Source: Letharia columbiana (lineage: Eukaryota; Ascomycota; Lecanoromycetes; Lecanorales; Parmeliaceae). Taken from it: DNA of 64,000 nt. A model generated the notes under the pieces. That model made no database searches. It saw only the letters and a list, made by a program, of their open reading frames with translations, and was not told the DNA's origin. How positions within the stretch are numbered: position 1 is the stretch's first letter; the number at the start of each line of letters is the position of its first letter. The translations under genes and the position numbers were made by a program. This document shows positions 32,640-45,194 of the stretch, piece by piece. The stretch is from NCBI RefSeq assembly GCF_014066305.1, contig NW_023501096.1, forward strand, positions 275,733 through 339,732, written 5' to 3'.

Positions 32640-32745
32640 GGATGCGCCAAAAAGGGGGGGGGGGGGGGATGGAAGAGGGAAAAGGAAAGAGAGAAAAAGG
32701 AGGAGAGAAAAAGAAGGAGAGAAAAAAAAAGAAAGAAAAAAAAGG
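32640..32745. repeat. Purine tract with G15 run
   Basis: After aaaaa a run of 15 G (about 32654-32668), then about 75 bp of A/G only (gagagaaaaaggagg...aaagaaaaaaaagg). This is the opposite strand bias to the C-rich block 170 bp to the left. Confidence 0.9.
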
Positions 32746-33320
32746 TGGCAGTGGAAGCAGGTGCAGATCGTGAAAAGATCAAGGAGATCAAACATCGAAG
32801 GGTGTTTAGTGCGCGGACTTGGAATGGGGTTTTTAAATTTCGAGTATGAACAAGAACGCTTCGGGGTATGGTGCTCTGACTCGGCGCGAGGGGCGAAAAC
32901 AAAAGAGTCACGGCGCCATCTGGCGGCGTGCCTGCTACAAGTAGCCATCTCACGTGCCAAGTCCTCTTTCGCAACAGTGTGCCCAGCGCTCAGCCGTGAG
33001 TTGCAACTCAGGCCTAATGCACATCATGGATCGAGATAGGGATGCTGGCGGAAGCCCGCTACAAGAGAAAATGTATGTGAGATGTCTATCCACTATGTGC
33101 AGCTTGAATATGATACAAAAAGGGTATCCACCAATCCTACCCAGGGGGGAAATAGCTCCCAAAAGATACGCCACTCGTTTCCACCCTTGCATCAGGGTAT
33201 CATCATCTTCACATCTTGTACGTGACCTCGTGAATTGTGATGTCGCTAAAAGATAAGATCAACGACATGATCCTAGCACGTTCAAACCCCCTTAGGAAAC
33301 TGTGAAGTGAAAAAGCCATG
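32746..33320. other. Intergenic
   Basis: No supported gene before the 3' end of the RING gene. Confidence 0.5.
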
Positions 33321-35118
<1,798 letters not shown>

Positions 35119-35591
35119 GGCGACTTGAAAGGAAGGTATGGCCGATGAAGTTCAGGTTGAATGAAGAAGAGATACAAAGCGCATTGTTTGCAGAAGATGG
35201 AGGTGAAGGAACATTGAATTCAACGTGAGAATAGAAAGATATGTATGGACTTGGCAGGTTTACGTTTGATGACGCTGACAGTGCTCATCTTTGGCGCGTC
35301 TTCGGCCGTCTCGGCTGGGCATAGCGTCATCCTTCCGGGGGGCTTAGTCCGGGAATGTCGGCGATTTCTTCACACTTGACCTATTCCGGATCAATGATGA
35401 CAATCTCTTTGCTATGCTGATTGGCTCGCTAAGATCAGCTATCCGGAATACGACATGTTGACTATCGTCCTGCTAAGCACCAATGTCTACCTATCTAAGA
35501 TAGTGTCTACAGTCCTAAGTCTCAGAACATAATTCACAATGCTCCATGTCCCTCAAAGACACCGCTTTTGACCAACAATGAGGGTGTACTT
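35119..35591. other. Intergenic between RING gene and transporter
   Basis: Promoter region of the minus-strand RING gene and 3' region of the transporter. No gene. Confidence 0.6.
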
Positions 35592-37586
35592 TCAGAGCAA
35601 TGCCGTAGACGAAGTCTGTGGTCCTAGAGGCGATGCCGACACTGAAAGCACTGTAGCCCTCGGCGCCAACTGTAACGATACGACGTCCGCATCCTCGTCT
35701 TCTTTCACAGCTTCGGTCCCATTTTCCATAGCTCCAGCCGCGTTGTCTGCCACCGTCCTATCTTCCGCAAGCGTGGCCCCATTCTGCACAGGCGTCATGC
35801 TTCCCAAAGGAGTCGGACCCCCGCCGGGCTGACGATGCCGCAGGTTCGCAAGAGGTGCGAGCTCAAGTGCACTAACGTTTCTAGAAAATGTCACGACATG
35901 TTCTGCTGTCCGGAAGGTCGATATATTCTCCCCACTGTCCTGGCTACCGTTTGAAGTTGCTGCTTTCCGCGCAGTCATGCTCTTGTTCATAAAGACCCAG
36001 ACCGTGGGATGCGCTTCGAACATTCCGTCGATATCTTCAAGAGAGCGTCCTGCGGTTTCGGGGTAGAACAGGTAGATAATTGGCACCATTAGGCCGTTGA
36101 GGACGGTCCAAATGACGTAGAATTGTGATCCAAGGCTTGCGATGCCTAACGGGGTAACGAAAACCACACCGAAGTTGATGAGCCAATTGGTGGCAACTCC
36201 ATACGACATGCCGGAGATACGGTTCTGGGTGCTGTTGATCTCCGTAGGGTAAAGCCATGACACGCCTTGCCAGCTAGCGCCGAAAAAGAAGTTGAAGAGA
36301 AAGAAAAACAGCACAGCAGCGCTGCCGAGCTGCTGCTGGCGGGTAGAGCGGAGGCCCGCCGTGGATGCAGAGCCCAGGAGGAGCGTTATGGCGAGCCAGC
36401 AGCAGCATTGACCAAGTGCACCATACATCATTAGTCTTCTCCTACCCCAGCGTTCAACGAAAGCGAGGCCAACGAATGTGGAGCCAAGATACGTCATAGC
36501 GTTGACTGCGGCGAGCAGGCGGGCCCTAGATCCATCCAGGCCGACGGATTCGGTAAGAACATAAGGTAGATAGTAGCAGATTATGTTGATGCCAGTCAAT
36601 TGCTGCATGGCTTGAACGGCGACGCCGAGAATAAGTCTGAACCATGGTTTAGTCTCACGCTTAACTACTAGAGATTGTTCGAGCGCGATGGAGGTCTTGA
36701 TCTCTTCGAAGTCTCGCCTGGCGGTTGAGCCTTCGCTTGTCACCCTGCTTCCCTCCAAGGCAACCATGACCGCAAGAGCCTTGTCGTCCTGATGCTTCAT
36801 AGCGAGCCATCGAGGCGATTCTGGCAGCCAGAAGGCGGTGAGAAAGATGACGAGTACGAAGCAGAGCTGAAAGGCAAGAGGAAAACGCCACGCAAGCTCG
36901 GACTTGACGAAGCTGAAAAGATCTAGATGAGTCGTTATTTCCTGCTCGAGGTATCATCGAGCAGATGCTCACAAGTCATCCAGCATGATACTGCCAGGCC
37001 ACCAATGTTGATAACCATCAATGTCATACCCGTCTTACCACGGTTGGCTGTCTTGCTAGTCTCTGAAGCCCATACTGGAGCTGTAGCAGTATTCATGCCA
37101 TTCCCAACACCCGCGATGACACTGACAATGCTCAGTCATGAAGTAAGTCGCGGGCAAGGTGGTATTTGCTCACCGTCCTGCCGTCATGATCCCAAAATTG
37201 GGAGCAAGGAACTGCATGAACGCGCCGATCATCATGACAGTTGTTCCCAGCAAAATAGATCGCTTTCGACCAATCCAATTTCCGATCGGGCCCGTTGCCA
37301 GTGCCCCAACCAAGCAGCCTAGATCGTAGGACCCGACGATGACACCCTTGAGGGTCTCATTGTCCTCTAGTTGGAAGCGTGCTTCAAAGTCTTCAAGGGT
37401 AAGGATGCCACCTGAATTCGATCAGCAGGCGTTCACCTTCGAGGAATGCAGGAATTAGAGTATACCGAATACACCTTGATCGTATCCGAACAGCAGCATA
37501 GCCGTAGAATTCGTTACCATGAGCCATACATAAAGCCATTTTCCACTCACACCGAAGTGGTTGCTGATGGTGCAACTATGCGTCAT
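35592..37586 (-). CDS. MFS sugar transporter (612 aa)
   Basis: Four exons: 37466-37586, 37174-37411, 36973-37121 and 35592-36922; all joins keep frame, and total length is a multiple of three. Sugar-porter marks in order: GYDQGVFGGIL (TM1), GSYDLGCLVGALATGPIGNW with IGRKRS (TM2 loop), GRVIAGVGNGMNTATAPVWA then SETSKTANRGK, WRFPLAFQ, PESPRWL, QQLTGINIICYYLPYVL, ERWGRRRLMMYG, SWLYPTEIN and YPETAGRSLEDID. The protein adds a cytosolic C-terminal tail of about 130 residues beyond the usual end, acidic and Ser/Ala-rich, a likely regulatory segment. Substrate not predictable; hexose or polyol uptake at the plasma membrane is the family role. Confidence 0.93.
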
Positions 37587-38887
37587 CTTGATGTTTTGAG
37601 CTATGACCTTTGTCTAGATCCTTGCTGTACTTGGGACTTTTTGAGTCCATATACGGACAGAAACCTGAAGGGTGCTGTGGACGAGATGTATTCGCTTCCC
37701 CGATGTATCACGAAGAAGGCAAAGATCCTGCCTTAGAAAAGATTGTGGATAGATGAACAGTGTATATAGAAATGCGTGCCTCATAAGAAGAAGGGTGCAC
37801 AGGAAGGTTCAGCCTTCAGTCGAGCTCACTATCGTCAGGAGCTCACATGACCATAACCCTTCCATCATCGATTGTGCTGTAGACATCCATACGCTCCTCA
37901 TGCTCTCACTTTGTATCATGGGAACAGCAGAAATCGGCAACAAACTTTGATTGCGCTCCTAACACAACCACATCGGTAGATGCTGAGCACATTAGCTCCT
38001 TTTTTTGGGTCATACAGTGCCACGGCGTTTGCTGCGGATAGAGATGTTAAGTACTCTATACTTGGTACACAACAAGTTAAATCACTTGAGATGACTCCAC
38101 CCGATCAGTGCCCCTCCCTCAAGGAGAATGTGGAGGATGATGAGCAAAGTCAATGATGTCGGAGAGGTACCTGAGCAGCGCCTCGATTGCTACACCGCTG
38201 TCTTCCATCTTAGCATTTGTCTAGTCCGGCGACAGCATCCCTGTCGTTCTGGCTGATGGCGTCAATGGCCTGGAAATTGGGGGCTCAAGGGCTTTCCCAC
38301 GGCTCAGTTTGAGTCAATTTGCCAGATTATTGTGGCGAGGGCGCTAGCACTACCTGTAGAGTATCCTCTAGCGGGTTTTGTTAGCCACCCCCGTGCCCCC
38401 GTACGAGTCCTTACGGGGCGGAAGGGTAGCGCTCTTCTGGAGCTTCGGTTCTTAACTCGGCTCTCTCCACAGTATACTCCTTCATGATGCGCCGATGAGG
38501 AATCGAAAGCGACATTGATGGCTTTGCTGTTAGCTTGTCATCGCAAGGCAAATAAAACGCCGCAAGAAATTTCTCTTAAGAGGTGCCGTCTCCTCAGAAG
38601 GCGAAAAGGGTGTCGCGTCGTTCGACAACTTTGCTCCAAGCAAAGCGCGTCTGTTGCACGAGGCAATATGCGCATTCAATTTGTGGAGAACTGCGCCTGT
38701 AATGCAGTGTGCATACACGAGGTGCTTCGTTCTCCTATCGCATAACCCGTCACTCCTTATCCTTTGCCCTCTCAACCTGATCGTAGGCATGGGTTTGAGC
38801 CGACCATCCTGCACAAACAATGCTATTACTGTTCAGTGACAGGCGCTGATCCTCAATCTTTTCGCTGCACTCATCTGCGTACCTCAA
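37587..38887. other. Intergenic
   Basis: 1.3 kb between divergent genes (transporter on minus, secreted protein on plus). Short frames only. A stretch at 38380-38460 has local GC-rich fold potential but no tRNA A- and B-box. Confidence 0.5.
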
Positions 38888-39479
38888 ATGTTTCCTCTCA
38901 GAGTCCCCAGATATCTTGCTTTGCTCTCACTACTGCTTCCCTTATGCGTGACAGCCACCAATGGATCTTGCCAACATTTGAGCAGCATCACAAACACCAA
39001 CACCATGTGAGTAGGTCCTTCACCGGATCCCTCCTTTCATAACTGTGACAATCACGGGATCGAACCTGACGCCCGCGAAAAGCCGCTACAATATCCCTTA
39101 CTCCAACCCTCCAGCACTGCTATCCTTCAATGGCCTGTGGAAGCCCCAGATGAACCCAACACTAGTGCTACTAGCAATGATCGAGAACATGCAGCCCGTC
39201 TGCCGCCAATTCGCGAATGCATTCCCACCAAGTAGAATCTTCGACTATGGCTTTGTCAGGATCACTATTCAAAATCTATACCTTTCTTGCGGACCTCTTA
39301 CGTTCAATGATGCATGCACGGCTTTGAGAGGCTTGGCCGAGTTCATGGTGCTTCACAATCAGTTTTACCAGTGGACATTTCAGATATGGGTGAATGGATA
39401 CGCCGTGGGAAGCGGTCAAATTGAGAATATACATCAGGTGCTGGAAGCAGCGTCAGTGTCAGGCGTGGCCACTTCCTAA
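38888..39479 (+). CDS. Small secreted protein with four cysteines (171 aa), effector-like
   Basis: Exon 1 38888-39006 encodes a signal peptide (MFPLRVPRYLALLSLLLPLC) followed by TATNGSCQHLSSITN. The intron is 39007-39082 (GTGAGT donor, cctgacgcc branch, AAAG). Exon 2 39083-39479 continues in phase: RYNIPYSNPPALLSFNG, MIENMQPVCRQF, FVRITIQNLYLSCGPLTFND, ACTALRGLAEFMV, QWTFQIWVNGYAVGSG. After likely cleavage four Cys remain, enough for two disulfides. No domain recognised. Length, signal peptide and Cys content fit secreted small proteins of fungi, some of which act on hosts; that role is inference. Confidence 0.72.
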
Positions 39480-39941
39480 GCACCCTTGTGAGGAAGTTGG
39501 CCTCAAGGAAAATTCTGATACTGCTCTCCCTTAGCTTGGAATTTTCGCCAGTGCTGGTGGCTTGCCATATGGAAAGTGCGCTAAAGGAGAGACTCCCGCT
39601 CAATGAAGACTTCTAACAAGAAATACCCCATCAGAAGAGCTCGGAAGTACCATACAGCAGGCAAATTGTCAGGAATAAAAAATGTTGCATTCTGGGACTC
39701 TGGCTTTTGTTGGTGTTAGGTCAAGTATTGGTAACACCCCAAGAAAAGCTACTGATCTTGTATGATCGAAATTGCTTCAGTTGAGCGTCCAACAGCAAGA
39801 TAAATCCTCGTTGGTGCTCGTCATGTCAAAATTTTAGAGATTCGTAGCGCTTCGACTGCCTGTTTTGTATCGGAGGGGGGGAAACCTCGCCTGACAAAGG
39901 CAGTCATGGGTCAATATCATGAACCTCACCGCGATTTATGT
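39480..39941. other. Intergenic (convergent)
   Basis: Between the secreted protein and the PLP protein gene. No gene seen. Confidence 0.5.
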
Positions 39942-40778
39942 TCATCCCTTCCCCTCCTCAACCGTCTCCTTAATCTTCGCATCCCCTTTGGCCGGTCTCT
40001 CCCCGAAAATCGTGCTCCCGACCCTGACTTCATTACTTCCACACCGAATCGCACTCTCAAAGTCTTCGCTCATGCCCATACTGAGCTCCAGATCCCCCTC
40101 CTGTAACCCCAATTCCTTCACGACTTGATCCCTAACCTCCCTCAGTCTTGAAAAATCTTCATTTTCCACCCCCTCCTTCGCCCCCTTGCTCCTCGCTATA
40201 GCCCCAATGGTCATCAACCCCTGCAACTTCAAATGTGGACACTGCTCCCTGACATGCCTACACAACTCCGCCGCCCCTTCAGGTTCCACCCCACTCTTCT
40301 CCTCTTCCCCGGACGTATTGGCCTGCACGAACACCCTCAATGGCACCCCCCCGTAATCTTTCTCCTTCTCACAGAGCGCCGCCCTCCCTTTCTCTAGCTG
40401 ATCAGCCTTCTTCCCCGTATCCACACTCTCCACGCACCACAGATTCGGTATCTGTTCCGCCAACGGCTTGCACTTATTCGTCTGCAACGCGCCGATGAAA
40501 TGCCAGCGGATTTCTCGGGGCAGAAGGAGAGATTTTTGGAGGAGTTCTTGCTGGTAGTTTTCGCCAAAATGGAGGTGGTTGTGGGGTGCGGAATGCAGGG
40601 CTAGAACGTCATTGGCGGGCTTGAGCTTGGAGACGGCGACGAGGCGGACTGGTGGGCCTGAAGAAGGTTTGGCGGACTCGATGCGAGAGAGTATGGAGGA
40701 GATGTTTGAGGAGAGGTGTTTTGCTCGTGCTGGATCAACTCGCATTTCTGCGGGTTCCTGGTCTTTTGTGTCGGTCAT
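39942..40778 (-). CDS. Pyridoxal phosphate homeostasis protein (YggS/PLPBP family, 278 aa)
   Basis: Single exon. All family hallmarks are visible: the PLP-binding Lys in LVAVSKLKP (Lys51), FGENYQQELLQK, RWHFIGALQTNK, ESVDTGKKADQLEK, VFVQANTSGEEEKSG, GLMTIG, LSMGMSEDFESAIRCGSNEV and RVGSTIFGER. These are monodomain fold-type III PLP proteins without enzyme activity that buffer free PLP and amino-acid pools; yeast YBL036C is the relative. Length is normal for fungi. It is divergent with the MscS gene, sharing a 0.5-kb promoter region. Confidence 0.95.
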   Translation of the reverse strand: MTDTKDQEPAEMRVDPARAKHLSSNISSILSRIESAKPSSGPPVRLVAVSKLKPANDVLALHSAPHNHLHFGENYQQELLQKSLLLPREIRWHFIGALQTNKCKPLAEQIPNLWCVESVDTGKKADQLEKGRAALCEKEKDYGGVPLRVFVQANTSGEEEKSGVEPEGAAELCRHVREQCPHLKLQGLMTIGAIARSKGAKEGVENEDFSRLREVRDQVVKELGLQEGDLELSMGMSEDFESAIRCGSNEVRVGSTIFGERPAKGDAKIKETVEEGKG

Positions 40779-41287
40779 GATATCATTGGTTCGTTATCTT
40801 CTTGAGACGATTCGTGTCTCTTCGAGTTTCAAGGGCACAGGGATTCGTTAGATGGATACTCCTTGAGGGTCAATCAAATTTGCAACAGAGGTGATGATAC
40901 TCATCCTTGCATCAGATTCGCCTGCCTCTTGGGATTGTCGCCGTCGGCTCGTTAGCTAATAAGGAGCTAAGCAAGGGTACTGTCGAGACCCGGCCCCGGT
41001 GAAACTTGGCGGGCAACTTCTCATTCCTCCTGCATGTATCGCCCCTGAAACGGGCGTCTTGCCTGTGCCTTTTCTCTTCTTGCCCCGACTCTTACTGTTT
41101 TCCATTTCTGAGCCTCCTCAGCCATTTCACCACGGTCCTCACTGACCAGCTATACATTCCTTCGCCCCAAACCACAGTCGTTACAGCCCTGGAGGCAGCT
41201 TCCTCCTCTGCATTTTCATCACGAAACCCAACGTCACTCTCTTCAGGGGGAAGGCTCGTTCGCAATATACTCTCTCTTTAGCCACAC
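40779..41287. promoter_or_regulatory. Shared divergent promoter region (PLPBP / MscS)
   Basis: 509 bp between two divergent starts. C/T-rich leader before 41288 (ttcctcctgcatg, tctcttcttgcccc). No additional gene. Confidence 0.5.
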
Positions 41288-44200
41288 ATGGTCATCAAAA
41301 GTCATCGAGCATCGATTGTATCCAAGTCTACTCTCCCTCAGGAACCAATGCCTGGGTCTAAGCGTTCTTCTACCAATCGCTCCTCCAAGGGTTTCCAACA
41401 CATACCGAACCAGAGCGATTCGTCTACGATGAGCAATCCTAACGACGCTACGATCACCATGCCCATGAGCAGTGTCAGCAATAGTAAGACTGGAGCCCGC
41501 AAGACAGATTCCTACACCCCTACCACTACTGGTGCCCCTGAGCAGCAGCTCAATGAGAAAGCCGGCTTTTACCAGCGTCATGTCGCTGGCCGACGGAGAA
41601 CTGAAAAGAAGACTGGGAAGAAGGGCAGTGATGGGGAGGAAGAGATTGTCACGCAGATGGGCATAATATACAACAAGATCTTGAACTTTTCGGTCGTCAC
41701 CCAATACTTCCTATATGTTCTACCTTTGGCTACTATCATCGCCATACCTATCATCATTGGAGCTACTGCAGCACAAAATGCAACTCTAGGCGGTGTCCGT
41801 ATTGTCTGGATCTTTTCGTGGTTGGAATGTATATGGCTCAGTTTATGGGTATCGAAGCTCGCTGCGAAAACCCTTCCGTGGATCTTTGAATTCTTGTGCG
41901 GGATCGTGAGCTCAGGAACCAGGAAATATTCTTTGGTCATACAATCTTTGGAAATATACTTGTCTCTATGCGGATGGGCGTTGGCATCGTTGGCTACATT
42001 TGCACCGGTAGGCCTTGCACATATTGCTGGAAGAAGTACGTGCGAGCTAAGGTCTCTTATCATAGGTTATGACCCGTAATCCAAACCAGCGAAGGCAACA
42101 AGCGGACTTCACTAAGGCGCAGAGTCCTACGAATACCACCCAGAAACATGATCCACTTCTATCTGGCAACGGTACCGTACTCAAACATTGGGAAGCCGTC
42201 GTCCAAGAGATCCTTGCGTCATTTTTGGTAGCATCTTGGATTCTTCTATTTGAGAAATTACTCATACAGCTCATCTCCATCAGCTATCACCATACGCAAT
42301 TCCATGCGAAGATCAAAGACTCGAAGCACAGAATCTACCTCTTGAGTTTACTCTACGACGCTTCTCGCCATTTGTTCCCCGCTTACTGCAACGAATTCGC
42401 CGAAGAAGACTACATTATCCACGACTCTATCGATATCCCAGGAAGTAAACATGGTCAAAAGCACTCGGGCTCCGCCACGCCTATGAAGCTTCTGATGAAT
42501 GTTGGCCGATTCGGCGACAAGCTTACGTCCGCTTTCGGCAACATAGCTTCTGAGGTCACTGGAAAGCAGGTCTTCAACCCCGACTCCGCTCACTCAATCG
42601 TAGTAGAAGCTCTCGAGAAGAACAAATCCTCAGAAGCATTGGCTAAACGATTATGGATGAGCTTTGTGGTTGAGGGCAAGGAAGCTCTGTTCATGGACGA
42701 TGTTGTTGAGGTCCTTGGTCCTGATCATTACGCCGAAGCCGAGGAGGCTTTTGCGATTTTGGATCGAGACAGCAATGGAGACATCAGTCTCGACGAAATG
42801 ATTTTGACGATTTGCGAATTTGGCAAGGAACGGCATTCGATTGCTAGCAGCTTGCACGATGTTGATCAGGCTATCAACGTGTTGGACAATCTGCTGTGCA
42901 GTGTTGTCTTTATCGTCGTTGTCTTTGTATTCGGCAAGTTATTCCAATACTATAATTGTGTGCACCTTCTAACATTGCTATAGTGGCTTTCTTGAACACC
43001 TCCTTGACGACTACCCTGGCAACGACTGGTACCGCTTTGCTATCACTATCTTTCGTCTTTGCCACAACAGCCCAGGAAGTCCTTGGCTCTTGCATCTTCC
43101 TGTTCGTCAAGCATCCTTTCGACGTACTTGACCGAGTCGACATTGGTGATGACCAGCTAGTCGTTAAACACATCTCGCTCCTTTTTACAGTATTTAAGCA
43201 CATCAATACCCACAAATTGACACAAGTACCAAATATTGTGCTCAATAGTATGTGGATCCAAAACGTCTCGAGGTCTGATGCTATGCGGGAACAGCTCTCT
43301 ATTTATATCGATTTTGGTACCACCATCGAGGATGTCCAGCTTCTCAGGAATGAAATGCAGGCGTTCGTCACCGACAAGGAGAACTCGAGAGACTTCCAGC
43401 CGGACATCGATGTCGAGATCACCGGTATTGCAGCGATGGACAAGATGGAGCTGAAGGTTGAGATCAGACACAAGTCCAATTGGTCTAACGAAACTATCAG
43501 AGCTGCTCGTCGATCGAAGTTCATGTGTGCTTTAGTCCTAGCCCTGCGAAAAATTCCTATCAACGGTCCAGGTGGAGCAGGATCAGCTCTAGGCAGCGCC
43601 GACCAGCCCACCTACTCTGTCACTGTCTCCGACGCGCAAGCAGCCGCCAACCGTGAAGCGGCTGCCACAGCTAAAGACGCAAAGAGACTCTTTCCAGCGG
43701 AGATACCAGACCTCCCTGCTAAGAGCGGACCTTCAGGCGTAACCTCCAGTGCTGAACCTAACATGCGTGACTCGGTCACACCTCCTCCACTTCGCTTACG
43801 CCATCCCGCTGCCTCTGAGAGTAATGCCCTCACCACTTTGAACTCTCGTCGCCCGGCTGCCGATACAGCTCATACTCCTGGCGATCTTATCGAGCCCACA
43901 ACTCCCAAGTCAGTCGCCCATTCCGTCTCAACGATGGACATTCCCGAATTTGATCGCACCGTCTCTATCGAAGAGGTGCGAGGCCTACTACGGCGTCAAT
44001 CCACACGAGGGAAGCGGAGAGCATCAAGCGGAGCGGCAAAGTTTCCTCGGCCTACTGGATCTACGAGCAACTTTCCACAACCACCACCGTCTGTGGGCCT
44101 TGAGTACGACCCCTACGCCTATATCTCACAGCAGGCATCAAGACTGGCACAACCATCGAAAGCGCAGACGCCGCCGCAATCTCGCAATGGACCACCGCCA

Positions 44201-44740
44201 TCGGCCCCGCCTAAGGACTCTCCAACTCAATGGCCACAACCACCCCAGTCCGCTTTGTCCCAGGTCCAAACCCAGACTCAACCCCAACCTGGCCAACTTC
44301 ACAACCAACAACGACCCCCACCACCCGCACAATCTCAACCGCGTCAAGCACCACCAATAGCCCCGCCAGCCGTCTCTGTTCAATCATCCTCCCCTCAATC
44401 CCGCTCTCGCTCTGCATCTCAATCCCAACCACGTCCGCCCGCTAAACCCACGCCCATCAACACTAACAACCTCGTTCCTTCGCCAACAGATGAGCCCTCA
44501 CGCACACGAACCACCTCTCCCGTCAGAAACCCTTTCCAGATCAATGCATTGAGGAGCCAAGCGCAAGGTGCGGCGCCACAACTTAGGAGACCAGTGCCCG
44601 GGAGTGGGACTGCGTCTCCGAGAGAAATGGCGCAGAGTCCTGGGACTGAGAATGGAGGTGGAGTAGTGAGGCCGCCCAGAGGCGACAGTTTGGCTGGGGG
44701 AACCGCAGGCGTGAGCGGTAGTAGAGGGCATGAGGAGTGA
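41288..44740 (+). CDS. MscS-type mechanosensitive ion channel with EF-hand (1114 aa)
   Basis: Exon 1 41288-42007, intron 42008-42065, exon 2 42066-42933, intron 42934-42983, exon 3 42984-44740. Intron 2 starts with GC (TTCG|GCAAGT) and ends TAG: a GC-AG intron. Both joins restore known family sequence (FAPVMTRNPNQRR and FVFVAFLNTSLTTTL). The N-terminus is polar; several TM helices follow (TQYFLYVLPLATIIAIPIII, VQEILASFLVASWILLF). The EF-hand DRDSNGDISLDE (about 472-483) precedes the MscS core TTTLATTGTALLSLSFVFAT and HPFDVLDRVDIG. The C-terminal 350 residues are Pro/Gln/Ser-rich and disordered. Resembles fission-yeast Msy1/Msy2, ER or cortical channels handling Ca2+ in hypo-osmotic shock. Confidence 0.94.
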
Positions 44741-45194
44741 TGCAAAGGTTCACAAGGAAACGATGTGTGCGATTTTTCATACTATCTATCATAACTTTCA
44801 GGTGCAGGCACTTGATCCTTTGGCCCTCCCTCATAGCTAATGTAGCTGTGTATCATTCCAGTATCCCATAAAAGCTCTAGCGAACAATCCACATAGAAAA
44901 CTAGACTTCCAGCATCTTTCAATATTAGAGCAATAGAAGAGGCTTATGAAAATGACTGCTATGCAACACTGTCGCGTTTCGCCGAGAAATCTTTCCCTTC
45001 TCAACGTACGTCCTTGTTTCCAAACCACCACATAACAAGAAGCCGCGCCGTCCCCTATGGATTCAAGATGAAAGAAGAAGAGACCATGATCAACCGCGAA
45101 TCCAGCCGCAGTCACAAACATCCACCACACAACACTCATCAAGGAAACTCATCGTCATCCCCAGCCCAAACCGCACGCAGGCCAGAAATCCATC
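44741..45194. other. Intergenic (convergent)
   Basis: No gene; C-rich toward 45150-45194. Confidence 0.5.
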
